Positions 8,991 through 23,255 of a stretch of 30,000 bases of DNA are shown here, piece by piece. The position numbers and the translations under genes are program-made. The first letter of the stretch is position 1; each line of letters starts with the position of its first letter. Under the pieces are notes generated by a model. The model searched no databases. It saw nothing but the letters and a program-made list of their open reading frames with translations, and was not told the origin of the DNA. The DNA comes from Botryococcus braunii (taxonomy: Eukaryota; Chlorophyta; Trebouxiophyceae), in contig KV908457.1 of the NCBI GenBank assembly GCA_002005505.1, positions 198,860-228,859 on the forward strand, read 5' to 3'.

Positions 8991-11751
8991 CCCCAGTGAG
9001 GCTGAGCCCGAGCCTGAATCCAGAAGACTGTGTGACCCAGTGGAGATGGATCAAACCCTGGAGGCAGTACAGGACTTAGCCAGAGGAGTGAGACAGGACT
9101 CCCACCTTCGACCGCAGATGGAGCGAGCCCAGGAGGTCCTCAGACCAACTAGGTCTGATTGCCGCAACCACCAATTGGATGGCCTGACCCGGGCTCAACG
9201 ACACGAACAACGCACTGCCGCCAAAGACCTCCTGCTGCCACAGGAGAAGGGAGAGAGCAGAGAGCGAGAGGGGTTGACTGAATGTGACTCTCTGTCACAG
9301 GGACCAGGGGAAGTGCAGCTAGAGGGTGATTCACATGAGGGGCATGAATTGCATGTGAGTGCAGTGAGGGGGGCAGCTACATGCAAAGCTGCAAATGGTC
9401 CCGGGGAGCTGAGCAGTATGGGTGGGTCTTGTTCAGTGACTGAGAGAAATGTAAGAGATGTGACCATGCAGAGTTCTTCTGGCAACCCGTCCAGTCAGAG
9501 CACTCCTGGACGGGACTGTGGTGGCAGCCACCGGTCAGAGGAAGCATCATATGCTTTCTCTGCACCAGCCAAACATGATTGTGAGCGGGAGACAGGATCT
9601 GCATCCTTGACTCCATGTAAGGGACGAGAGGAGGAGGTGAATCAGGAGCACAGACATTGTGGAGACAGACCAAATTACAAGTGCTCACTGAGAGGTACCT
9701 GTGCCTGGGAGAGTGATGTCAGAGATGTGAGGTCACTCCCAACAGTGACATGCAGTCGGTCTGAGAGGCATGTGGATCACATAAATCAGGGGAAGTATGC
9801 AGACACTCTGCCATATCCCGATGTTGCTTGTGAGAGACCTGAAGAGTCTGAACTCTTGCAGGCATGTCAGAGTGTGTCTGAGGAGGTGAATCGGAAGTCT
9901 GGACAATGTGAAGGGATTCCAAATTACAAAGACTGTCCGAGAGGTACCTGTGCATGGGAGGATGATGTGAGGGATGAGCAGAGTAACTTGTGCAAAGCCA
10001 AGTGTGAGTCCAAGCGAGAGCGTGCTATGAGAGAGCATTCTACTTCTACTGGAGAGCCTGTGATGTGTAACTCAGCGAGTGTCAGTGGAAGAGTAGTGGG
10101 TTCTGGACAAAGTGAGAGAAAATCAGGCAATTCAGAGGAAAAGCACACAGGTGTCAGATTTGGGAAAATTCACGTTCCCTCTAATTTGAGAGAAGCACAG
10201 ATGTCTCCCCAGTGGGAATACTGGAAGGCAGCTATGCAGGAAGAGCAAAATTCTCTAGATACTCATGAGGTCATGGAGTATGTTCCGAGACCTCGTGGAC
10301 ATAAGGTTATTCCAGTTCACTGGATATTTTCAGTGAAAATGGATGCACATGGCAATGTTGTGAGATTCAAGGCCAGATTAGTGGCACAGGGATGCAGACA
10401 AATCCCTGGAGTGGATGTGATGGAGGTCTTTGCTCCTACTAGTAGCTATGGAGCTAGAAGAGCTCTGCTTGCTGTTGCTGCAAGAGAGGGCTGTGAAATT
10501 CATCAGGTGGACGTTAAGACCGCCTTTCTGAATGGTGAGCTCGAGGAGGAAGTATATGTAACGCAACCTCCTGGCTTTGAGAATGGTGATAAGAATATTG
10601 TGTGCCGATTGAGAAAGGCGTTGTATGGCCTGAAGCAGGCTCCACGTGCCTGGCACAAAACCCTGAATGACAAACTTGAAGTCATGGGGTATGAGGTGTG
10701 CAAGAGTGATGCGGGAGTGTATGTGAGATGCTCTACTGATGGAGGAAAGTCCTATGTGCTGATCTATGTTGATGATCTTCTGATAGTTTCCAAGGGCATG
10801 TCAGAAATCGAGAGAGTGAAGGGACTTCTCAAGAAGGAATTCACCATCCATGATCTTGGGGAAGTGAAGGATTTCTTGGGATGTCAAGTGATGAGAGATA
10901 GAGATAAAGGGCTGATCACCCTGAGTTGCATCCCTAAAATCGATGCACTTGTAGAGAAATTTGGCTTGGATCTTGAGTCAGTGGGACCTGATACTCCCAT
11001 GACAAAAGATTTCGTAATGTCCCAAAGGCCTGCACCGAGAGATGGGAGCGACAGCATTGGTGCTGGCAGTCCACTACCTCCAGGTCACCGTTACTGTGAG
11101 TTAGTAGGGTCTCTTCTGTATATAGCCAACACCACACGTCCCGATATAGCTCAGGCAGTAGGTGTATTGTCTCGTTATCGCATATCTCCCACCACAGCAC
11201 ATTGGAATGAAGCCATCCGTGTGTTGAAGTATCTGAAAGGAACCCGAGATTTGGTTCTAACTCTCGGAGGGGGGGAGATAGAGCTAGAAGGCTATGTGGA
11301 TGCCGACTATGGAGGTGATCAGGATCATCGCTTCTCTACCACTGGCTTTGTCCTCACTGTGTTTGGAGGAGCAGTAGTGTGGGGAAGTAAAAAGCAATCT
11401 GCTGTTGCCACTTCAACAGTGGAGGCTGAATTCATGGCAGCAAGTGCTGTTGTGAAGGAAGCAAATTGGCTGAGAGGTTTCCTGGAGGAAATTGGAGTGT
11501 TACCGTGGATAGTGAAGATTCATTGTGACAACCAAGGGTGTATAAACCACCTGAGGAATCCGGTGTACTCCAAACACACAAAGCATATTGCAATTAGCTG
11601 TCATTTCGCACGTGAAGCTATTGCAAAGGGGCAGGTTGAATTCAAGTACATTCAATCTGCTAGAAATGTGGCTGACATTTTTACCAAACCACTAGTTAGA
11701 CAAGTGTTTCTGGGACATCGTAACTCACTGGGACTGGCCAAGTTTCTGTGA
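8991..11751 (+). CDS. Copia reverse transcriptase-RNase H, 3' part of the interrupted polyprotein
   Basis: About 920 residues remain after the insertion. The first ~400 form an unusually long Cys-containing linker with an internal duplication (9631-9726 and 9880-9975). RT starts near 10200 with the copia-type W-I-F-S-V-K, R-L-V-A-Q-G and D-V-K-T-A-F-L-N-G segments. The Y-V-D-D active site is at 10765-10776. RNase H has Asp-rich Y-V-D-A-D-Y near 11293 and the copia signature T-S-T-V-E-A-E-F near 11410. The protein ends with the A-D-I-F-T-K-P element typical of copia C-termini and a TGA at 11749. The frame matches the 5' part across the nested insertion. In its present form this half has no start of its own except ATGs in the LTR or linker, so it is probably not expressed as a polyprotein. 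Confidence 0.92.
9631..9975 (+). repeat. Duplicated Cys-containing module in the copia IN-RT linker
   Basis: Two 32-residue copies, 83 codons apart (9631-9726 and 9880-9975), share the pattern E-E-V-N-x5-C-x3-P-N-Y-K, a variable Cys, then R-G-T-C-A-W-E-x-D-V-R-D. Similarity extends upstream of each copy as C-E-R-x(n)-L-x2-C. The DNA copies have clearly diverged while the Cys, Trp and acidic positions are kept. Confidence 0.8.
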
Positions 11752-11769
11752 GGTAAAGGCAAGGGGAAG
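11752..11769 (+). other. Polypurine tract of the copia element
   Basis: The purine-rich run ending in AAGGGGAAG sits between the RNase H stop codon and TGTTG at 11770, the expected place for the plus-strand primer of a copia element. Confidence 0.75.
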
Positions 11770-12112
11770 TGTTGTGTTAATTAATTTTATGCCTTTCCCT
11801 CAGAGGAGTAATAATGGCAAGTCTCCGTATGAAGACAATACCAATTAGGAAAGAGAGGCAGAACCCTGAGTTCTGCCAGGCAATACATGCATTTGAACGA
11901 AGACTATCATAACGCAAGTTACAGACACGTTTGTAGAAAGGAGGCATATGGGGCAAGCACGGATAGGGAAGGCACTTGGTTGGAACTATAGTGGCACTCC
12001 GGGTGTCTATCAATCAGTTGCTAACCAGTCCTTGACTTGTATATGTCCGTGCCTACTTAACAACGCACAAGTAGGAGGACATCGTCTAACACCCTCCGTG
12101 CCGCCACCATGC
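11770..12112 (+). repeat. Presumed copia 3' LTR (right boundary uncertain)
   Basis: It starts with TG directly after the polypurine tract. An end at 12112 (...ATGCA) would give a 343-bp LTR, a normal size for copia, but this cannot be tested without the 5' LTR. The 143-bp direct repeat starting at 11973 lies in its 3' half. Confidence 0.5.
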
Positions 12113-12115
12113 AGG
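11973..12115 (+). repeat. 143-bp direct duplication, copy 1
   Basis: It runs from CACTTGGTTGGAAC to CCACCATGCAGG and is identical by eye to 12294-12436. The 178 bp between the copies are not part of the repeat. Its end coincides with the candidate LTR end. Confidence 0.92.
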
Positions 12116-12293
12116 TGACTTAATCCTTATTGTATTCCTGGATTTAGCACTCAGATGAACATTGTTAGAACATGTTAGACATATAGAGTTGAGTTTAGCT
12201 CATCGGACAAAGTAATGAACACGACCTGGGTGAGAGCAGGTTAGGCGTGTTTGAACTGCGTCACCTTGTTAGGAGAGATGAGAGATATTGTAA

Positions 12294-12436
12294 CACTTGG
12301 TTGGAACTATAGTGGCACTCCGGGTGTCTATCAATCAGTTGCTAACCAGTCCTTGACTTGTATATGTCCGTGCCTACTTAACAACGCACAAGTAGGAGGA
12401 CATCGTCTAACACCCTCCGTGCCGCCACCATGCAGG
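12294..12436 (+). repeat. 143-bp direct duplication, copy 2
   Basis: It is identical by eye to 11973-12115. After it the sequence diverges completely (ATACGCC...). It may be the tail of a second, truncated LTR of the same family or a local duplication. Confidence 0.92.
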
Positions 12437-15185
12437 ATACGCCAAGCCCAGAATATTTCAGTCTGGTATAAAAATGAGCGTGGTTGAAGAACCGACATGC
12501 ACTTTTGAACATCCGTGTAGAGCATCCTGAGTTGCTCCTCCATGCGCACTATCTGAAAGGTTACTTATGGTCGTCATATGCATAAGGTTCGTTGGAAACG
12601 AAGCCTGCTTCAGCTGCCACTAACGAGGTGGAAGGGGCATTCCCCTTCCATGCTGTAAATCACAAGAGTTTGTGAGGGCTTAGCTAAGTGTCACCAACCG
12701 TTTGGTGGTGACTCACGATGAGAAGCTCCCCGGATTAATGGTAAGTGCACAACACGAGTCGTGAAAAAACAAACTGTCTCCTCTTTGGGAAAAGAAGAAT
12801 TGGAGCAAGAACCCTAAACTCACACCCCAATAGTCCCAAGGACTTGGCACACTACGCCATAGCCTGCCGTGTAATCCCGATCAGATTTATTTATGCCCAA
12901 TGAGCAACTAAGAAACTTTGCTTTTTGTTTTGGAAAAAATGGAAGGGTTCCCTTAAATGCCCCACACCACCCCCCCCCCCCCCCCCGGCCCCCCAGCTCC
13001 CTTCCCCAGACACCACACAGCACTCGCCGGCATGTGAATCCCATACATGCATGATCGCAAACTGAAACCGAGACAGCAGGAAGTAAGCCAAATCTTATCT
13101 GACCCCAATCCTAAGCCCGTGCAGACACTTCTGGCAAGCTTGAGTATGGAAGCTGTGTCGTGGATCATAGTGCCATTCTCACATGCAACGTGTAAAACAT
13201 GTAAGCAACGAGGGTTTCAAAGTGCTGAATGGTAAGTAGTAGCCCACGCCAGAAAGTTGGCAACGAGATTTAAGTGGCCATGAGCGAAACTTTTCTCGTC
13301 TCTGGGCGCAGTTGTACTCGAGCGAAAGCATAGATGTGTATACGTGAGGCTCTTCAATGAACACAGCCAAGAATACGGAGCCAGTGCGAATAGCACCGTG
13401 ACGTGAACCTGGACTGGTACTTCATAGCACTTTCGGCCCCCAAGATTGCCTCCACGTGGGTTCGTCCTGGCACTTTTTCTGTACCTTCATAGATCCGACA
13501 GGTCGCAAGCTAGGCACTTACTCGCCATGACCAGAGGTCTCTGGTCACACAGCAGTATACGCAGACGTTGTGCAACACATCGCGTTAAACAGTTCAGTGT
13601 AATTAAGAAATCCCTGAGGTTACGACCGAGCGCTTCCGCTGATGTGACTCGGGGTTGTTGGCGCATCCCCTCATCCGCCTGAGCTCTTCATTGGGCTATA
13701 AGGTTTGGTCTAGACATTCTTGGGACCTGATCTGCTCACCGATAGTCCCGCATCACACGATCGTCCCATCCTGTTTGACTTTGCCGAGCAGAACCGTTCC
13801 ACGACCTTACAAAGCACCTGGTAAGGCAGTATTTTTCTGCTGAATTTTTTTGTCCCTTAGTATAAATTGTTTGGCTAGCTGCCAAGAACATTGCTGCTTT
13901 GGACACCTTCCAGCAACGCTCCGAGGCAACTCCTGCGAAAGGAGGAGTTCCCCTGGGGGCAACTCATGTGGGCTTTTGAAGTCAGATAGCTCAATACAAG
14001 GTTTGATGATATTTTGATAGAGGGTTTTTGCTCGTGTATGGGTTGGCTATGCTCCCTCTTTCATCTGGATTTGCAAGGTTGCCACACATCTGACTTGCCT
14101 TGGACTTTCAGTTAATGAGCCAAAGACACTTCGGCACATACCCTTTATATCACAGGCCATTGTATATGGCCATTCTTGATCCGTGTGACTGACATGGATG
14201 AATGCCCAGCTGTAGCTGCTTCAAACTAACACAGTGAACATACCAGGAACTTGCCAAGGTCCATGGCAGCTTCCTTCTGAATTAGTTTTGTTTGGAATGC
14301 AAGATACATACATAAGCCTTGCGCCATGGTGGAAATTACTGATATTGCTGGCTCACTCTTCACAAGACAATACCGAGCAGTCAAGTTGGCTGATCGTCAG
14401 GAGCCTAAAAATCCATATGCAAGTAAAGGCTCGGTAAGGATATCAATCATTCGACGATCTTACTTAACTGAGACATGGAAAGGTCTATGCTGGAACCCTA
14501 TCTTTTTCCTTATTAAGGCTTTGTTGCCATGGTGTTCACGAATTGATCTGACTGTAATGAGATGCTCCCGCAATCAACCGTTGTCGAGAACCTGTTGACA
14601 CGGTCATACAAATTTCAAAGAGCTCTTTTTGTCTGCAGTGTTTTGATGCTGGCATTGCCGAAAAAGTCAGACCGACAGTCCGGGCAGGGGTGGATTTTGT
14701 AGAACCAGCATCTCGCGTAACAGATCCCATTTGGTCCAAGGCATCACTGTCCTTCAGGTGCCGTGTTTTCAACTGCCGATAGAACCATACCTGCTTTGAT
14801 GTCATGGACTACAGCTTTGGAGCCGGTTGGGGTCTGTCAAAAAACATTCAGCTGCCCATAACGATCCACTGCGTGGGACATGACTGCATTTTTGACATAC
14901 CCAACTGTGTAAGTTTGTGGCCAGGGAGTAAGAACTCACATTGTCAATGAACAGACAGTAATGTGTTGAGGGATTGGGCAAGCCGGGCTGCAAGTCATCT
15001 TGTTGTAAAAGCTATGGCAGATCCATAACTACATCATAGCATTCACAACGTAGCATTCTCCCATCTTAGTGTTTGCATAAAGGGCGGTGGACCTCTGGAG
15101 AAAGTGAAGTTCCCTGTGGCGCCACCTGCATTCCGCAAGGACGTAGTACCTGATAATGCCAGTGCTATCTTCTGTGTTTTCTTAG
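12437..15185. other. Region without a recognised gene; exon-like stretches on the + strand
   Basis: No protein family is recognised here. Several + strand stretches look like exons: open frame, plausible composition, flanked by good splice signals. Examples are 13047-13198, ending before GTAAGC; 14280-14432, ending at a GTAAGG; 14640-14757, starting after TTTTTGTCTGCAG; 14811-14908, ending before GTAAGTTT; and 15058-15149, starting after CATCTTAG. They could be 5' exons of PACRG or part of another gene. A run of 17 C lies at 12970-12986. Confidence 0.35.
12970..12986 (+). repeat. Poly(C) tract
   Basis: Seventeen consecutive C, followed after GG by six more C. Such a run is prone to length change and to sequencing error. 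Confidence 0.9.
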
Positions 15186-18979
<3,794 letters not shown>

Positions 18980-20465
18980 CTTTATAGCTGATACATCATA
19001 TCGGTCATGGAGGAATGAGTGGGTCAGACATTTCCCATTTGCCATCAAGACCCATAATGACTTCTGGCTTGTAAGAGTCCAGCCGCGAGCAATGCACTCC
19101 ATTTTTCGAGCCCTGGGGAATCTGCAGACAGCTGTGACACGGGGCCGACCATACATGGTCCATGGCCATGGCTGACTTATCATGTCAATATTGACATTAA
19201 TATTAATATCCACTGGACCACGAGACGCCGGCAGTGTACGACATTCTGTAGGTCATATATTTGCAACATCTGGAAGACAGTACTGTTTAGAATTAAGAGT
19301 GAAGCCTATTCTAACCGCATACCAAAAAAATATATAAATATCTCCATGAGTATCTCATGTTTATGTAAATATCTCTTTAAGTATCTCTTCACTCCAAAGG
19401 GTCATTTGGAGTAATGCCCTCTGTCACTGAAAGGGTTGACCTGTATATGTGTACACATTGACTCCCCCGCCCCCTCCCCCGCAAAGAAATAGGACAAATA
19501 ATGGCAAAATAACAGCTCGCTTTGTAAGGACTGACGAGACTTGGGCCTAAGCTTGTGACACAAAAGTACTAGATTGCCTTGTACGGGTTTGGCGCCATCG
19601 GCCGCCCAGGTATAATGCAGCCGAAGTTTGTTGTATACGTGCTTTCGTATCCAATACAGGATGCTATGCATCCGACCTCAAAGATTTTGTTAAGAGATAC
19701 CCGTTTTGGGCTTGGGTCTAATGGCTGCACACGCCAACGGACCAATAGGGGATAACATCGGATTCCAATTGTCAATTGGTAAGTTCACGTGTGTGTCTAA
19801 GGAAAAAGACTATCAAAGCCAGACGTGTTTCAACTCCCTCACGCGTGTTTGCATGAATCCAACATGCTGCACAAACAGTCTTAAACCACGCCAAAATAAC
19901 CCAAGAAATATTAGTAATGCATGTACGGATAGCATGTACTTCGGTATCCAGGCTGTGACTAGTGTAGCTCTGACATGCTGTCTGTCTTGACAGAGCAGCA
20001 TCCGTTAGAAAGTGAAATGTGAGTGCTCCAACATGTTCAGGCTTGCATGACCTCTCCAGGCAAGAAAGTCTGGTTGTACACACAGATAGTGTTTTTCAAT
20101 TAAGTCTCTTGGTATGGTGATCACGAGACAGTCTACAAGCATACACTAGATAGTACAGGATAGCGTGGGGTATTCAAACGCCTATGCATCTTGGACAGAT
20201 CTTCACTCGCAATATGCCTAGCTACTATAGTATGTTGAAGAATATTCAACAGATCTCAGGATCTCGAGAGGATCTCGAGAAATGTCTAACAGACCTTAAA
20301 CTCGTTTGAGAAATAGCGAGGCTCTTCCTGTATTCGATCAAAGTGGGAGAAGGTTGTGTGGGCTAGAAAAGATGACGAGGTTAATCAGTTTAATGAGACT
20401 GGCAGACTGCGGTTCATTCTGTCTAACTGTTGGGTTTTGTACTTCATTATGTCATGTGTTTTAAC
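18980..20465. other. No recognised gene downstream of PACRG
   Basis: PACRG ends here without a canonical AATAAA close to the stop. Short open frames occur, for example after 18980 and at 19540-19730, but none matches a family I know. The frame that looks most protein-like at 19510-19790 is broken by several TAA/TAG codons. A small duplicated GGATCTCGAGA motif lies at 20260-20281. Confidence 0.4.
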
Positions 20466-20510
20466 GTGCGTGCGTGCGTGCGCACGTGCGTGCGTGCGTG
20501 CGTGCGTGTG
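20466..20510 (+). repeat. (GCGT)n microsatellite
   Basis: About eleven units of GCGT, interrupted once by GCGCAC, followed by TGTGTG. It creates spurious Cys/Ala/Arg reading frames on both strands. Confidence 0.9.
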
Positions 20511-20520
20511 TGAAGGTACA

Positions 20521-20716
20521 ATCACATGTAACAAATAGCTGTAAGTTAACCAAGCAGTTAACTCAAGGTAAAGACATCTTGACAATGGGTATGAACGATC
20601 AATCTATGAGTATTAATGCATTGAGAGATATTTATTCTATGGCTGTAAATACCTTCCAGCCTTTAGTGGCTGGAAGACATGCATCTAGAGTTAATAAATG
20701 TGTTACTGTAGGATAA
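20521..20716 (+). other. Unrecognised protein-like open stretch
   Basis: The frame ending with TAA at 20714-20716 has 60 or more codons of balanced composition after the microsatellite and a few Met codons (20586 onward). I do not recognise it. A perfect 9-bp inverted repeat (20653-20661 with 20668-20676) lies inside. It could be an exon upstream of the block unit at 20850, a remnant of a mobile element, or chance. Confidence 0.25.
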
Positions 20717-20849
20717 GGGTCCAAATTCTGTGGATAGGAACCCTGAGCATGTCCTAATGTTCGTGAAAAAGGCCAGTAGCAGTGCTGGACAGCGCGTTTC
20801 CCACGCGCTGATCTGAGTACAGATAGCCAGAGAACCCGGACCACCAGGC

Positions 20850-21265
20850 AGTCATTCGATCTCTTTGGCTTGTTAAGCCGACTCCTGAATGGACTCATGT
20901 GAATTGCTTTCTTTCTCTCTCACTTGTTGTGAGTAACTTCTGTGGAAGCAATTGCTATACGTGGTAAGTCGGGGCTCTGCCGGTCATGTTTTTGATCACG
21001 GCCATAAATGCCGTTTTGATGATCAGAGACTAATATGGTTATGTGAATGTTGCAGAATTGTTCATCAGTTTGACGCTGTCGACTATGTATGTCTTGGTCA
21101 AACTGATTAAGTACATGGTAAGTCAGCTATGTGACGGCTGAGGGGTGCTGATAGATAAGGTTCATCATATGCAATGAACTAAAGGTGTTAGTGTGTTCAC
21201 AGGATGATATACTTGTGAGTATAGTCATCATTTATGATTAATCTAACACCTTTGGATCTTTGCAG
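20850..21265 (+). ncRNA. Three-block unit with two introns (copy 1), probably a spliced transcript of unknown function
   Basis: Comparison with 21309-21547 defines blocks A (20850-20963), B (21056-21117) and C (21203-21265), separated by inserts of 92 nt (20964-21055) and 85 nt (21118-21202). Both inserts begin GTAAGT and end in CAG (TGTTGCAG and TTCACAG), i.e. they are typical spliceosomal introns. Block C is followed by GTAAGA, so a third donor is likely. No long ORF crosses the joined blocks. Each block folds: A has an AATTGCTT/AAGCAATT stem and GGCTT/AAGCC; B has an 11-bp perfect stem (21064-21074 with 21097-21107); C has a GATGA...TCATC stem. A non-coding RNA or a UTR is likelier than a CDS, but this is inference. 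Confidence 0.6.
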
Positions 21266-21308
21266 GTAAGACTAGTTAGTGTGTGTGTTCGTTCGGCAGT
21301 AGTTTGTA

Positions 21309-21547
21309 AGTCATTCGATCTCTTTGGCTTGTTAAGCCGACTCCTGAATGGACTCATGTGAATTGCTTTCTTTTTCTCTCACTTGTTGTGAGTAAATTCT
21401 GTGGAAGCAATTGCTATACGTGAATTGTTCATCAGTTTGACGCTGTCGACTATGTATGTCTTGGTCAAACTGATTAAGTACATGGATGATATACTTGTGA
21501 GTATAGTCATCAATTATGATTAATCTAACACCTTTGGATCTTTGCAG
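21309..21547 (+). pseudogene. Intron-less copy of the 20850-21265 unit (copy 2)
   Basis: Blocks A, B and C (114, 62 and 63 bp, the same lengths as in copy 1) are directly joined at 21422/21423 and 21484/21485, exactly where the two introns sit in copy 1. I count three substitutions in 239 bp. The copy lies 43 bp after copy 1 in the same orientation. Homology ends at the block C boundary (...CTTTGCAG), after which copy 1 has a splice donor while copy 2 continues as ATCACAC, possibly a further exon. This looks like integration of a spliced cDNA, or intron loss in one of two tandem copies. Confidence 0.75.
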
Positions 21548-22986
21548 ATCACACTAACTTTGGAAATTTGGCCGATGTCACCAGAGCAATTTCAAAAAGT
21601 TGGGTTAAAGATGTATAGCAATATCTGCCGATATCACTGGCCAATGATATGGTGTCTTTTGTTAAGGCCTGGTTAGGAGCATTGTCAATTGAAACTCAAA
21701 ACAAAAAGCTAATTATAATGCAATGATAAGGGGACGCTATAATGTAGCTTCCAAGAGAATATGATTCCGACAATGGTATCATTGTCTGCGATGGTGGGGA
21801 CAGTTCGGCGCATGACGCTTGATTCGTCAACCTCAGTCAAGCCGTTTGCTGGCATCAAATAAAGTCGCGCTCACGAGGCAGGCCTCAGACAGAATGGGGG
21901 AAGAACTCACAAAGAAGTCCTGAGAGGACCATTGTGGCAACACGGTGGGGACTGTGTAGAAATTCGAAAAAGTTAATGGATTTAATACATGCTTTATGCA
22001 AGCTCCTTTTTTGAAGAATGGCGCCTGTCGGGCGTGCTGGCACATGTGGTCATCAGGAAGGGTCACGATAAACATCCATTTCAGCATTCATACTGAATTG
22101 AACATAATGAATTCTATCGGAGTACGGTGTATGCCAATGTTCTGCACACTGTACATGTACAGACGCCACCCGACGGGCCGGACAAGCCCTTTGGGGATTG
22201 TGAGGGTACTGAATTGTAGTGGATTGTAGAAAGGCTCACTTGGTACGGAGGTATATGTGATGGATGGGGCAACGTTAGAAAGGGCCAACGATGTCTTCAG
22301 ACGACGAATGCACCAAGGGACTTTCGAGAATGATTTGTGAAGGCAGGAAATGCTTGTTGGAGGCCTTCAAAATCAAGTGACGAATTCGTTCGAAGTTCGA
22401 ACTGACATTTCCGGCGGGAATGTCACAAGTGCAGGTCATGGTAAGACAGACCCGGTTTGGATTTGTGCTCTTGCTAGTGGGTCAACAGGCCCTCTTGGGG
22501 TTAATGGCCTTCCAAACTCATTAAGCCCCCCGTTACCACTTTGCGGTCTTGCAAAATAATGGAGAATGGCCTAGCTGAAGTCTACCAAAAGCTTTTTTCC
22601 AGCCCAATGTTTCCCACACACAGAAGAAAACTTTTGAAAGTTTGTTTCCAGCCAATTGTTGTACAGGGGCGTTGAAAATGCTCATCTGCTGAGGACATCT
22701 CTGTCAGATTGCCACAGGGAGCTTGGAGGATCCTGCGACTGTGCGTCCCAGAGCGGCGGAGGATATGGCCTGTCTTTGTAAATGGACTTGAGGCATACAT
22801 ACTGACTGTGGCACCACGTTGCTTCCCGCTGAAGAGGTTTCCACTCACTGCAAAGGAGAAGCCGATGCCGAGTTTTGTCTAGGGTTCAAAAATGGGGAAT
22901 ATGAGACCTAATCGGGATATGACCGGGATGGGCAACGTGTAATTACAACCCATCCTGCCCAATTCTGGCCACATTCCAGCGGGGTC
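21548..22986. other. No recognised gene
   Basis: The sequence directly after copy 2 (21548-21720) reads as a protein-like frame broken by one TAG and closed by TGA TAA; no family is recognised. Another open stretch lies at 22350-22559. Nothing here can be assigned with confidence. No RNA gene was seen. Confidence 0.35.
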
Positions 22987-23255
22987 ACACTTGGACCCGG
23001 ATGGGTTGGGCTGTTACAAATTTGTCATGAAGTTGGGTTAAGCCTGCCCTGTGCTGAGACAGGTAGTGACGGAGTGGGCCAAATGGGACCCAGTCAAGTT
23101 TGGACCTGGATGGGGTGTGACGAAGCTGGGCTAAAGTGGGACCCAGCCAAGTTTGGAAATGGATGGGGGTATGCAAGATTCCAATAGCATGGGACCTCGC
23201 CAAACTTGGGGTGTTACGAAGCTGGCCTGAAGTGAGATCCAGTCCCACATGATCT
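22987..23255 (+). repeat. Degenerate tandem repeat, about 53-bp period
   Basis: Units starting AAGTTTGG at 23096 and 23149, and AAACTTGG at 23202, are spaced 53 bp apart and share the order TTTGG, TGGATGGGG, GGGACC. A more diverged unit (ACACTTGG) lies at 22987. The divergence suggests an old local minisatellite. Confidence 0.7.

Larger units (their letters stand above)
1..12112 (+). mobile_element. Ty1/copia LTR retrotransposon, left end outside window, split by a nested gypsy element
   Basis: The domain order is gag with a zinc knuckle, aspartic protease, integrase, then reverse transcriptase and RNase H. Integrase before RT is diagnostic of Ty1/copia. The frame is open from base 1, so the 5' LTR, primer site and gag start lie outside the window. 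A gypsy element occupies 2544-8985. The copia frame resumes at 8991 in the same register, with no other break. The coding part ends at 11751, followed by a purine-rich tract and a TG that should open the 3' LTR at 11770. The right end is uncertain because the 5' LTR is not available for comparison; 12112 is one possible CA end. Confidence 0.9.

Noticed and set aside
12100..12111. Perfect GCCGCCACCATG (vertebrate Kozak consensus), also at 12421-12432
   Set aside because: It lies within the 143-bp duplication of the copia end. The second copy follows only because the repeat is duplicated, and no conserved ORF follows either ATG.
21118..21202. TPP riboswitch-like GGCTGAGGGG in intron 2 of the block unit
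   Set aside because: The order and spacing of the conserved thi-box segments do not fit. Only a short fragment resembles it.
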